DNA of 46,619 bases. It comes from an uncultured Bacteroidota bacterium. Lineage in GTDB: Bacteria > Bacteroidota > Bacteroidia > Chitinophagales > Chitinophagaceae. Below the pieces are notes generated by a model. It ran no database searches. It was not told the origin of the DNA and saw only the letters and a list, made by a program, of their open reading frames with translations. The first letter of the stretch is position 1. Each line of letters begins with the position of its first letter. The position numbers and the translations under genes were made by a program. The stretch covers positions 1 to 46,619 of the forward strand of contig CAIJXU010000037.1 of NCBI GenBank assembly GCA_903824725.1, given 5' to 3'. Positions 34,050 to 42,581 of this stretch are shown one piece after another.

Positions 34050-34853
34050 CTATTGTTGAAATTTCAATTTATTTTTAGGAATTTGCTTTAATAGCCATTC
34101 TGTCAACTCATTTGCCGCCTGCTCATTTTGGTATGATGGACTCAATCGAATATTAACAATGTACTCATTGTAAATCCATGGATCTCCAACTGCAAAAACA
34201 GATCCTTTCCCATATTTACTCATAGCCATGATAATATCGCCGTCATTTTGAATACAGAGTAGGGCCGGGTGATTTATTTGAATTGTAGAGATTCCTTTTA
34301 AATATAATTGTTTTGCTTTTTTAAATATGGCATTTCCTTTTGGGATTAGGATGGTTCCAACTGAGATATCTTTTATTACAGCGTTTCTTGTTTTGTTTGT
34401 AAAATGAATACCAAACTTATTTGCGAGTGAATTAAAATGGGGTAGTTCCGCATTGGCAGAGTCGTTAGCCAATAAAACGAGTATGCCCCCGTTGTATACC
34501 CATTCACTGATTATTTTAACCTCTTCCATTTGCATAAAATGGGGAACAGGGGATTCTTTTTGTGTATCTGGATCTACGATTATATAAATAGCTGCTTTAC
34601 TTAAATTTTGCTTGTTGGGTGCGGTTGTTAATTTTTCTAAATTCGCCCCTTTGTTTTTAAAAATTTCCCCCCAAATACTATACCCATTCATTGTAGTGTC
34701 TTCCCATATATAATGATATTGATAGGAACTGCCCTCTTGATTTGTTTTGTATTCGTTATTATAATAGTAATCTAATAGTACAATAGGTTTTTGAGCATGA
34801 CCTTTCAATAAAAACAGGAATAAAAACGAAACCAAAAAAGCAGCGATTTTCAT
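34050..34853 (-). CDS. Exported DUF4350-like (glutamine amidotransferase-fold) protein
   Basis: 267 residues with a Sec signal peptide (residues 1-20, ending GHAQ). The rest resembles the flavodoxin/GATase-like domain of DUF4350-type proteins: IYIIVDPDTQKESP, EWVYNGGILVLLANDS, LANKFGIHF, and GKGSVFAVGDPWIYNEYI near the end. Such domains often accompany exported glycoside-degrading proteins. No catalytic Cys triad is visible, so it is probably a binding or structural domain. Divergent from the DUF1080 gene at 34960; the 106-bp gap holds no clear -7 element in either direction. Confidence 0.7.
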   Translation of the reverse strand: MKIAAFLVSFLFLFLLKGHAQKPIVLLDYYYNNEYKTNQEGSSYQYHYIWEDTTMNGYSIWGEIFKNKGANLEKLTTAPNKQNLSKAAIYIIVDPDTQKESPVPHFMQMEEVKIISEWVYNGGILVLLANDSANAELPHFNSLANKFGIHFTNKTRNAVIKDISVGTILIPKGNAIFKKAKQLYLKGISTIQINHPALLCIQNDGDIIMAMSKYGKGSVFAVGDPWIYNEYIVNIRLSPSYQNEQAANELTEWLLKQIPKNKLKFQQ

Positions 34854-34959
34854 AATTTATTTATAAATAGATAAGTAATAAAAGGAATCAATTAAATTTA
34901 ATAATAAATCGCCAATAAATTGTGTTTCATACCTATTTTTTAATTAACTTAACAGATAT

Positions 34960-35769
34960 ATGTCAAAGAAATTTATTGGGTCTTTATTATTTTTTATTCT
35001 ATTACTAAATAGTGTTTTTGCTCAGGACAAAGGGCGAAAAAACTTTTTAAATGGAAAAGCTAAACATGATGTAAAAAATGTTTCTAATTATACAGATAAT
35101 ACATTATCTCCATTAGAACTTGCTCAAGGATTCGAATTACTTTTTAATGGTAACAATTTGGAGGGCTGGAATTTAGTAGGCCCGCCTACAACAATGAAAT
35201 CTGCTTGGGAAGTGAAGAACGGAGAATTGCAAATCCTGGCAACGGATACAAGTAAGAATAGGGTTCATGGCGATTTAATATCATTTAAAGAATACAGTTC
35301 CTTTGAATTAAATTTTGATTTTAAATTATCTGCAGGAGCTAATTCGGGGGTTAAATATTTTGTTATCATTCCTAATCCAACACAAAGGGCTGGTTTAGGT
35401 TTGGAGTATCAAATATTAGACAATGAGCGACATCCTGATGCAAAATTAGGATTGAATGGCAATAGAACTTTAAGTAGTTTATATGATATTATGCCAGCAA
35501 CTCCTCTAGATACGCCCTTTAAAAAAAATATAGGGCAATGGAATCATGGTAAAATTGTTGTGCATTCTAATCAATTAGTACAACATTGGCTTAATGGATT
35601 CAAAGTGTTAGAATATGTCAAAGGAGATGCTCGTTATTTAAAAGCGATAGCAAATAGCAAATTTGCAAAAAACAATGAGTTTGCTAAAAATAAAATAACG
35701 CCTATCTTATTTCAAGATCATGGGGATGCGGTCTCCTATAAGAATATTAAAATTCGAAAAATTAATTAA
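34960..35769 (+). CDS. DUF1080 / 3-keto-disaccharide hydrolase family exported protein
   Basis: 269 residues with a signal peptide (residues 1-22, ending FAQ). One jelly-roll domain of the 3-keto-disaccharide hydrolase (DUF1080) family fills the rest: LLFNGNNLEGWNLVG, AWEVKNGELQI, GDLISFKEYSSFELNFDFKLSAGANSGVKYF, LGLEYQILDNERHPD, GKIVVHSNQLVQHWLNG and the C-terminal ILFQDHGDAVSYKNIKIRK (shown in parts). Family members act on glycosides oxidised at C3. First gene of a rightward unit with the Gfo/Idh oxidoreductase (17 bp gap) and GH2, which fits oxidation followed by cleavage. Confidence 0.9.
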   Translation: MSKKFIGSLLFFILLLNSVFAQDKGRKNFLNGKAKHDVKNVSNYTDNTLSPLELAQGFELLFNGNNLEGWNLVGPPTTMKSAWEVKNGELQILATDTSKNRVHGDLISFKEYSSFELNFDFKLSAGANSGVKYFVIIPNPTQRAGLGLEYQILDNERHPDAKLGLNGNRTLSSLYDIMPATPLDTPFKKNIGQWNHGKIVVHSNQLVQHWLNGFKVLEYVKGDARYLKAIANSKFAKNNEFAKNKITPILFQDHGDAVSYKNIKIRKIN

Positions 35770-35786
35770 GCACTAAATAAATTTAT

Positions 35787-37103
35787 ATGTCAAATTCGAG
35801 ACGAAATTTTATTAAAAATAGTTCTGCTACTTTAGCAGCCTTAGGACTTGTTGAGTTTTTCCCTTCCGATTTATATGCCAATATTAGAAATAAAGTTGGA
35901 GCAAATGATAAAATTAATATTGGTCTGATTGGGTTAAAGAATCAAGGTTTTAATAATGTCCTTGCTTTTCTAAAAATAAAGGAAGTAAATCTTTTGGCAA
36001 TTTGTGATATTGATGACGAACAAATCAATAAACGCAAAAACGACTTGATGAAAATAGGGGTCAATAATTTATTAGTATATAAGGATTACCGAAAATTATT
36101 AGAAAATAAAGATATTGATGCGGTCATTATTGCAACCCCAGATCATTGGCATTGCTTACAGTTGACAGATGCTTTATCTGCAGGCAAGCATGTGTATTGT
36201 GAAAAACCTATTGCGAATTCAATAGGGGAAGCAAGGGCCATGTTATCTGCTACGACTCATTCTGGGAAAGTAGTACAAGTGAATCAGTGGCAAAGAAGTG
36301 AAAAGCATTTTAAAGATGCCGTAGCTTTTGTTCAATCTGGGAAACTAGGCAAAATAGTCAATACTAAAACTTGGATATATCGTGCAACCGATCCATTACC
36401 AGCAGTGCCTGACAGCCCAACACCAGCAGGAGTAGATTATGCCATGTGGTTAGGACCTGCTCCGATGCGTCCTTTTAATTTAAGACGATTTCATTATGAT
36501 TTTAGATGGTTTTGGGATTATGCAGGAGGATTGATGACAGATTGGGGGGTTCATTTAATAGATATCGTATTATGGGGGATGAATGCAACCATACCCAATT
36601 CAGTTTCCTCATTAGGAGGGAAAAGAATCTTAGAAAATGATGTTAGAGAAACACCCGATTACATTAATGTAAATTATGATTTTGGACATTTCTCTAATTC
36701 TTGGGAACATTATATGGGAACAGGAAGTGGACAATATGGAAGAGGGCATGGAATTGCTTTTATTGGCGTTAATGGTACGCTAGTTGTAAATAGGGAAGGA
36801 TGGGAAGTAATTCCAGAAAAAAATAAAATGGAAGGAGTACCTAAAATTTTAAAATCCGATTCAGGCATGGACTTGCATGCGATCAATTTTATTGATGTGA
36901 TGAAATCAGGCAAGCTAGATGATTTAGCATGTCCCATCCAAGTAGGCACCAATGTGGCCATCAATGCGCATATGGGTAACTTGTCATTGAGAGCGGGTGA
37001 TCGTATTCATTGGGATGCCAAGAAATTCAAATTTGATAATGAAGCAGCTAATCAATTAATAAAACCCACTTACCATAATGGGTATATTTTTCCTAAATAC
37101 TAA
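35787..37103 (+). CDS. Tat-exported Gfo/Idh/MocA oxidoreductase
   Basis: 438 residues. The Tat signal SRRNFIK (residues 4-10) followed by a hydrophobic stretch indicates export of a folded, cofactor-loaded protein. The Rossmann region INIGLIGLKNQG departs from GxGxxG in that the second Gly is Lys. Other family features are intact: IIATPDHWHCLQ, GKHVYCEKPIANS, and the C-terminal domain with WMLG-like YAMWLGPAPMRPFN, HYDFRWFWDYAGGLMTDWGVH. Secreted members of this type are thought to keep a bound nicotinamide cofactor. In this block it would oxidise a sugar hydroxyl (inference). Cotranscribed with DUF1080 and GH2. Confidence 0.92.
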   Translation: MSNSRRNFIKNSSATLAALGLVEFFPSDLYANIRNKVGANDKINIGLIGLKNQGFNNVLAFLKIKEVNLLAICDIDDEQINKRKNDLMKIGVNNLLVYKDYRKLLENKDIDAVIIATPDHWHCLQLTDALSAGKHVYCEKPIANSIGEARAMLSATTHSGKVVQVNQWQRSEKHFKDAVAFVQSGKLGKIVNTKTWIYRATDPLPAVPDSPTPAGVDYAMWLGPAPMRPFNLRRFHYDFRWFWDYAGGLMTDWGVHLIDIVLWGMNATIPNSVSSLGGKRILENDVRETPDYINVNYDFGHFSNSWEHYMGTGSGQYGRGHGIAFIGVNGTLVVNREGWEVIPEKNKMEGVPKILKSDSGMDLHAINFIDVMKSGKLDDLACPIQVGTNVAINAHMGNLSLRAGDRIHWDAKKFKFDNEAANQLIKPTYHNGYIFPKY

Positions 37104-37118
37104 TTTTAAAATACAAAT

Positions 37119-39908
37119 ATGTTTAATCAACTACTGACTACTTTGTCAACTCTTTTCAAAAAATCAATTTTGATTTTATTAATATCATTTTCTTTAGGTG
37201 CAAATGCGCAATCCATTCCATTGCCTGAACATCCTCGTCCCGATTTTGAACGAGCGAATTGGATTAATCTAAATGGTACTTGGGATTTTGAATTTGATAG
37301 TTTAAATAAAGGCATTACAAGTCAATGGCAAAAGGGTACTGTCCCCTTTTCTAAAAAGATACAAGTTCCCTTTCCATGGGGCTCTCCATTATCGGGAGTA
37401 AAAGATGAAGCTGATTATGCATGGTATAAAAAATCGATAACGATTCCTTCAAGTTGGAATAAGAAACGTGTTTTTGTTACCATAGGAGCTTCTGATTGGG
37501 AAACAACAGTATGGCTCAATGGCGTGATGGTTGGGAAGCATCAAGGTGGCTATACGCCCTTTTCAGTTGAGTTGACAAATCAGGTTAAATTTAATACGCC
37601 TCAACAATTAGTGATTCGTGTAGATGATAAGCGCCGTGATTTTACATTATATGGAAAACAAGGATATGGAAATGCCAGGGGAATTTGGCAAACCATTTAT
37701 TTAGAGGGGCGTGAACAAACTTACATGGAGTCCGTTCATTTTACGCCAGATATTGATGAGAAATCGGTGAAGTTGGACTATGTATTATCAAATGATTTAG
37801 TACAAGGAGGGGAATTGATAGTCACTATAAAAACGCCTGATTCTGTAATGGTTTTCAAAAATCCAGTTCCCAAAAATACCAATATGGGTTCTGTTGCTTT
37901 TGATATTCCGAATCCAAGATTATGGAATTTACAAGATCCCTATTTATATGAAACAACAGTACAGTTGAATCAAGATAAAGTGAATACTTATTTTGGTATG
38001 CGTAAAATTTCGGTGGTCAATCTGCCTAATACCTCTATTCCTTATATCGCACTCAATAATGAGCCTATTTATTTACAATTAACATTAGACCAATCTTATC
38101 ATCCAGAAGGATTTTATACTTTTCCCACGGACGATTTCATGAAAACTGAAATTCAATTATGTAAGGACCTTGGCTTAAATGGGATACGCACGCATATTAA
38201 AGCCGATGTGCCTCGTAAACTTTATTGGGCGGATAAATTAGGTTTATTGGTGATGTCCGATTTGCCCAATTCATGGGGAGAGCCCAATGCGAAAATGCAA
38301 GCAGAGGCAGAATACACTTTAAGAGAAATGATAAAGCGAGATTATAATCATCCGGCTATTTTTTCTTGGATCACCTTTAATGAAACATGGGGATTAGCGA
38401 CTAAACAAGTGGGTACAAAGAAGAATATAAAATCAGGTAGTCGATATTTACCTGTAACACAAAATTGGGTGGCTTCCATGTATTATCTTGCTAAATCATT
38501 AGACCCTACTAGATTAGTGGAAGACAATTCCATTTGTTGTGGTGCCGGTCATACCGAGACTGATATTAATTCATGGCATGAATATTTACCAGGTTGGGCT
38601 TGGGAAAATCATTTAAATACAATTGATAAAAATACATTTGAAGGAAGTGCTTTCCATTTTGAAAATGGGTTTAAGCAAGGGGGACAACCTAATATTAATT
38701 CGGAGTGTGGAAATGTTTGGGGTTATGATGGAAGCACAGGAGATGTGGATTGGAGTTGGGATTACCATAGAATGATTAATACATTCCGTATTCATCCAAA
38801 AGTGGCTGGATGGTTATATACAGAACATCATGATGTCATCAATGAATGGAACGGGTATTGGAGATTTGATCGAACAAAAAAATTTACTGGATTATCTGAA
38901 ATCGCAGCTGGAATGACTGACAGCGATTTCCATTCTGCATTTTATTTGTCAACAGGAAATGAAATATGTAAAACAGTAAAAGCAAGTGAAGTTTTAGAAA
39001 TGCCATTATACATTTCTGTGATGTCAGGAAAACAAATAAAAGGGAATCAGCTCTTCATTGAATTTGATGTCGATTTTATGGATAAAACAGGGGCTTCCAC
39101 TCCTTATAAAATCAATACAATGACTTTTGATTATCAACCTTGGATGCAAAAAAAATTACCTTCCTTTCAATTCAAAGTGCCTGCGATAGCTGGATTAGGA
39201 GTTATTAAATTTAAATTAAAAGACGCTTTAGGGAATGTGTTACATACCAACTTTATGAATTTCATTGTAAAGGGAGATATGAATAAAGCAAATTCCACTA
39301 TCGTTGAAGTGTTGCCTTCAAAATACACCAATGCCACCTGGTCTCAAAAAAAATGGGATGTGATGGATGGGCTTAAAACAAATGGAGCAGGGAAAGGTTT
39401 TTTTGAGTATAGTTTCCCAATAGCGAACGATCTTTCAATTACGGATGTAAAGGAAGCGTATATCCTTTTTGAAGCATCTGCAAAGCAATTATTTGATAAG
39501 GACAAAGGACAAGATTTTAATACCAATCAAGATTATATGTTGGGGGCAAAAGTATCACCACATAAGAATCCGAATTCTTATCCTATGACAGATGAAAAAT
39601 TATTTCCTTCAGTGATCGATGTTTTTGTAAATGGGATAAAAGTGAAAACAGTTACTCTGCCTGACGACCCTGCAGATCATCGTGGGGTGCTGTCATGGAA
39701 TAGTCAATTACAAGATAAAAAATTAAGAGAAGCAGGTTCCTACGGATATCTTATCAAATTGCCATTAACCAATGCAGACTTAGTGAATGCAAAAGCAAAG
39801 GGTTTTATCACTTTGAAATTACAAACTCAAAATGAAGGAGGCATTGCCATTTATGGTGCTGATTTTGGACGATACCCAATAAACCCTAGTATTGTAATGC
39901 TCCGCTAA
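37119..39908 (+). CDS. Glycoside hydrolase family 2 protein
   Basis: 929 residues with an N-terminal signal peptide (about residues 1-31, ending ANAQ). Sugar-binding jelly roll (WINLNGTWDFEFD, VPFPWGSP, YAWYKKSI, ASDWETTVWLNG, GGYTPFSVELT), immunoglobulin-like domain, then the TIM barrel. Likely acid/base Glu422 in ITFNETWG after YNHPAIFSW, and likely nucleophile Glu529 in NSECGNVWG. The C-terminal 230 residues form extra beta domains. A periplasmic exo-acting beta-glycosidase is expected; the substrate cannot be read from sequence. Last gene of the rightward unit; the convergent DUF1080 gene begins six bases later. Confidence 0.93.
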   Translation: MFNQLLTTLSTLFKKSILILLISFSLGANAQSIPLPEHPRPDFERANWINLNGTWDFEFDSLNKGITSQWQKGTVPFSKKIQVPFPWGSPLSGVKDEADYAWYKKSITIPSSWNKKRVFVTIGASDWETTVWLNGVMVGKHQGGYTPFSVELTNQVKFNTPQQLVIRVDDKRRDFTLYGKQGYGNARGIWQTIYLEGREQTYMESVHFTPDIDEKSVKLDYVLSNDLVQGGELIVTIKTPDSVMVFKNPVPKNTNMGSVAFDIPNPRLWNLQDPYLYETTVQLNQDKVNTYFGMRKISVVNLPNTSIPYIALNNEPIYLQLTLDQSYHPEGFYTFPTDDFMKTEIQLCKDLGLNGIRTHIKADVPRKLYWADKLGLLVMSDLPNSWGEPNAKMQAEAEYTLREMIKRDYNHPAIFSWITFNETWGLATKQVGTKKNIKSGSRYLPVTQNWVASMYYLAKSLDPTRLVEDNSICCGAGHTETDINSWHEYLPGWAWENHLNTIDKNTFEGSAFHFENGFKQGGQPNINSECGNVWGYDGSTGDVDWSWDYHRMINTFRIHPKVAGWLYTEHHDVINEWNGYWRFDRTKKFTGLSEIAAGMTDSDFHSAFYLSTGNEICKTVKASEVLEMPLYISVMSGKQIKGNQLFIEFDVDFMDKTGASTPYKINTMTFDYQPWMQKKLPSFQFKVPAIAGLGVIKFKLKDALGNVLHTNFMNFIVKGDMNKANSTIVEVLPSKYTNATWSQKKWDVMDGLKTNGAGKGFFEYSFPIANDLSITDVKEAYILFEASAKQLFDKDKGQDFNTNQDYMLGAKVSPHKNPNSYPMTDEKLFPSVIDVFVNGIKVKTVTLPDDPADHRGVLSWNSQLQDKKLREAGSYGYLIKLPLTNADLVNAKAKGFITLKLQTQNEGGIAIYGADFGRYPINPSIVMLR

Positions 39909-39914
39909 TCAATA

Positions 39915-40766
39915 TTATTTTTTAGCAAATTTACAATCACTTGGGTTAGATTTTATATAGTAGGATTTATAGTTGATTGCTTTAGGATCCATGCAACCTT
40001 CTAAATTTAAAATTTGAATATTTTTAAATTCAACAGGGTGGCTCTCACTTTGAAGCGAGATGGATCCTGCAGTTAATAATTGACCATTACTGCCATAAAG
40101 CATATCTTGTCCACTCACATTGCCACCGCCAATTTGGGGCTTTTGATAAGACAATACCATGGTGCCATTGGTATAATGTTGAATGATGGAATCTCCTAAT
40201 ACTATAACTTCAGCATTTACCCATTGATCTCCATGATAGGTTTCAGAGGTTGAATTAATACAATGTTGTGTAATTAATTTTCCATTCATTACTACATTTG
40301 TTCCGGGGGTGCATAAATTACAAGTAGATCTTTTTTCTTTACCATTGCCTCCCAAAAGTTGAACCTCAATTGAAACAGGAAAGTCCTGGTCTTTCCCCAT
40401 TGATTCAGCAGACTGACCATGAACCATGATACCACTATTTCGATAAGCCCATCCTGGGCCATCTATAATTTGATTCCCTGTAAATCGATAAGAAAGCTTT
40501 ATTCGATAATAGCTATACTTTTTATTGTAAAATAAATGGCCAAATTGTTCATTAAATGTGTCGTATTCATCGTAATTCACAACTATCTTTTTATCTACCA
40601 CTCTAAAAGTATGTTTTACGTTTTCGCCAGAGGGGGCATATCTAATTTTAGGAGTCCAACCTGTTAAGTCTTTACCATTAAACATGGATTCCCATAGTTC
40701 TTTAGATGCTTTTTGTCCAAGGGTAGATAGAGAGATAAGTAATAAAGAGGCTAGTAAAAGTTTCAT
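39915..40766 (-). CDS. DUF1080 / 3-keto-disaccharide hydrolase family protein with C-terminal Cys motif
   Basis: 283 residues with a signal peptide (residues 1-17, ending GQ). DUF1080 core: SMFNGKDLTGWTPKIRY, HLFYNKKYSYYRIKLSYRF, GWAYRNSGIMVHGQ, FPVSIEVQLLGG, then GSISLQSESHPVEFKNIQIL. The last 25 residues (CMDPKAINYKSYY then SDC) resemble the short CxDPxAxNY repeat common at the ends of Bacteroidota surface proteins. A second copy of the same family in the locus; it is divergent from GH20 (182 bp). Confidence 0.9.
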   Translation of the reverse strand: MKLLLASLLLISLSTLGQKASKELWESMFNGKDLTGWTPKIRYAPSGENVKHTFRVVDKKIVVNYDEYDTFNEQFGHLFYNKKYSYYRIKLSYRFTGNQIIDGPGWAYRNSGIMVHGQSAESMGKDQDFPVSIEVQLLGGNGKEKRSTCNLCTPGTNVVMNGKLITQHCINSTSETYHGDQWVNAEVIVLGDSIIQHYTNGTMVLSYQKPQIGGGNVSGQDMLYGSNGQLLTAGSISLQSESHPVEFKNIQILNLEGCMDPKAINYKSYYIKSNPSDCKFAKK

Positions 40767-40892
40767 AGTGGTATTGATAAAAAGTGATTGTGTTGTTAAT
40801 AGGGCATTAAATTAGTTCTTTTCGCTATGTTTTAAACATTTTATATAAATATTTTTTAAATTGGAGTACTTGTTTTTTTGTATCTTGTTGAA

Positions 40893-40900
40893 TAAATTTG
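40893..40900 (+). promoter_or_regulatory. GH20 gene -7 element TAAATTTG
   Basis: Exact TAnnTTTG match, with CTTG at 40869-40872 (20 bases upstream, three of four -33 bases). The start site would be about 44 bases before the ATG at 40949, leaving room for the hairpin at 40913-40931. Confidence 0.5.
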
Positions 40901-40912
40901 TAAGGTTCATTT

Positions 40913-40931
40913 TTAAGGAATTACTCCTTAA
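40913..40931 (+). promoter_or_regulatory. Perfect 7-bp inverted repeat in the GH20 leader
   Basis: TTAAGGA, ATTAC, TCCTTAA, lying between the -7 element and the ATG of the GH20 gene. It may be an operator or an RNA hairpin. Followed by an A-tract, not a T-tract, so not a terminator. Confidence 0.4.
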
Positions 40932-40948
40932 GTAAAAAAAATATAATT

Positions 40949-42553
40949 ATGAAATCATTCTTTCTATTGCTAGTCACATTTTGTTTTAGTGAAGGCCTTT
41001 TTGCACAAAATTCTTATGCGATTATTCCGCAGCCAGAAAAGCTGATACCTGCTTCTGGTTCTTATACTTTTCAGTCCAATAGTACAGTAACGGTAGTAGG
41101 ATCCAATGCAGAATTAACTTCTGTAGCGCACCTACTTACAGATCAACTTAAAGCTGCCTTTGGTTTGAGTTTAACTGTGAAACCAGGTACGATGAAATCA
41201 ACTGGAATCTTTTTTGAACAAAATAATCAATTAGGGGAGGAAGCCTATCAATTATCCGTTACTCCTAAAAAAATTGCCATACAATCTAAAACGGGTAAAG
41301 GTGCATTTTATGCATTGCAATCTTTATTTCAGTTAATGCCATCGCAAATATTTTCAGTTACGACTTCTAACCAAAAACCTACTGCATTGGCTTGCCAAAT
41401 TGAAGATGCCCCAAGATTTAGTTACCGAGGTTTAATGTTAGACGCGGGAAGACATTTTTATTCAGTAGCATTTATAAAGCACTACATCGATTTAATGGCA
41501 GTTTATAAATTAAATACTTTTCATTGGCATTTAACCGAAGATCAGGGCTGGAGAATTGAGATTAAAAAATATCCATTATTAACTAGTATTAGCTCCATCC
41601 GAAAAGAAAGTATGGTAGGAAGTTATGGTGATATGAAATTTGACAAAACCCCATATGGTGGTTTTTATACCCAAGAAGACATAAAAGAAGTAGTGGCCTA
41701 CGCTTCAAAAAAATTCGTCACTATTATTCCTGAAATAGAAATGCCAGGTCACTCTCAAGCATTATTAGCAGCCTATCCACAGTTGGGATGTAATCCTGAT
41801 AAAATATATGAAGTGGCAACTAAATGGGGCGTATCAGAAGACGTATTATGTCCAAGAGAAGAGACATTTACTTTTATGCAAGACGTTCTTAGTGAAGTGA
41901 TGAATTTATTTCCAGGCCAATACATTCATATTGGCGGTGATGAATGTCCCAAAAAACAATGGAAAGAAAGTAGGTTTTGTCAAGATTTAATTAAAAAATT
42001 AAAATTGAAAGATGAACACGAGCTTCAAAGTTATTTTATTGGAAGAATTGATCAATTTATTACATCAAAAGGTAAAAAAATGTTAGGCTGGGATGAGATT
42101 TTAGAAGGTGGACTTTCGCCTAATGCAATGGTGATGTCATGGAGAGGAACGGCCGGAGGAATTGAAGCAGCTAAATTAAATCATGATGTGGTGATGTCAC
42201 CTAATAACTTTTTTTACCTAGACTATTACCAAGCAGATCCTAAAACACAACCATTAGCCATTGGTGGAAATTTACCCTTATCTAAATGTTATTCATTTGA
42301 GCCAGACCTTCCAGAACTTACGGCACAAGAAGCAAAACATATTGTAGGGGTTCAAGCAAATGTTTGGACAGAATATATTGCAACTCCTGCATATGCCGAA
42401 TACATGACTTTCCCAAGAGCATTGGCATTGTCTGAAATTGGATGGTCGCCTAAACGCCCTAAAAATTATGCTGAATTTTTAAAAAGGGTTAAATCAAGCA
42501 AAGCCACAATGGATGCTTTAAAAATCAATTACTGTAATGAGGATTTAAAGTAA
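40949..42553 (+). CDS. GH20 beta-N-acetylhexosaminidase
   Basis: 534 residues with a signal peptide (to about residue 20, ending LFAQ). Small GH20b alpha/beta domain (about 21-150), then the catalytic TIM barrel: FSYRGLMLDAGRHFY, TFHWHLTEDQGWRIEIKKYP, IPEIEMPGHSQALLAAYP, and the catalytic pair Asp331-Glu332 in IGGDECPKKQW (substrate-assisted catalysis). Removes terminal beta-GlcNAc/GalNAc from glycans in the periplasm. Convergent with the cytochrome gene 28 bp downstream. Confidence 0.95.
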   Translation: MKSFFLLLVTFCFSEGLFAQNSYAIIPQPEKLIPASGSYTFQSNSTVTVVGSNAELTSVAHLLTDQLKAAFGLSLTVKPGTMKSTGIFFEQNNQLGEEAYQLSVTPKKIAIQSKTGKGAFYALQSLFQLMPSQIFSVTTSNQKPTALACQIEDAPRFSYRGLMLDAGRHFYSVAFIKHYIDLMAVYKLNTFHWHLTEDQGWRIEIKKYPLLTSISSIRKESMVGSYGDMKFDKTPYGGFYTQEDIKEVVAYASKKFVTIIPEIEMPGHSQALLAAYPQLGCNPDKIYEVATKWGVSEDVLCPREETFTFMQDVLSEVMNLFPGQYIHIGGDECPKKQWKESRFCQDLIKKLKLKDEHELQSYFIGRIDQFITSKGKKMLGWDEILEGGLSPNAMVMSWRGTAGGIEAAKLNHDVVMSPNNFFYLDYYQADPKTQPLAIGGNLPLSKCYSFEPDLPELTAQEAKHIVGVQANVWTEYIATPAYAEYMTFPRALALSEIGWSPKRPKNYAEFLKRVKSSKATMDALKINYCNEDLK

Positions 42554-42581
42554 TATTATCATATTGCATACGCTCCTTGTT

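Noticed and set aside
35641..35700. Near-repeat encoding KFAKN and EFAKN in the first DUF1080 gene
   Set aside because: A short local duplication of a few codons within one gene; no sign of a wider repeat or mobile element.
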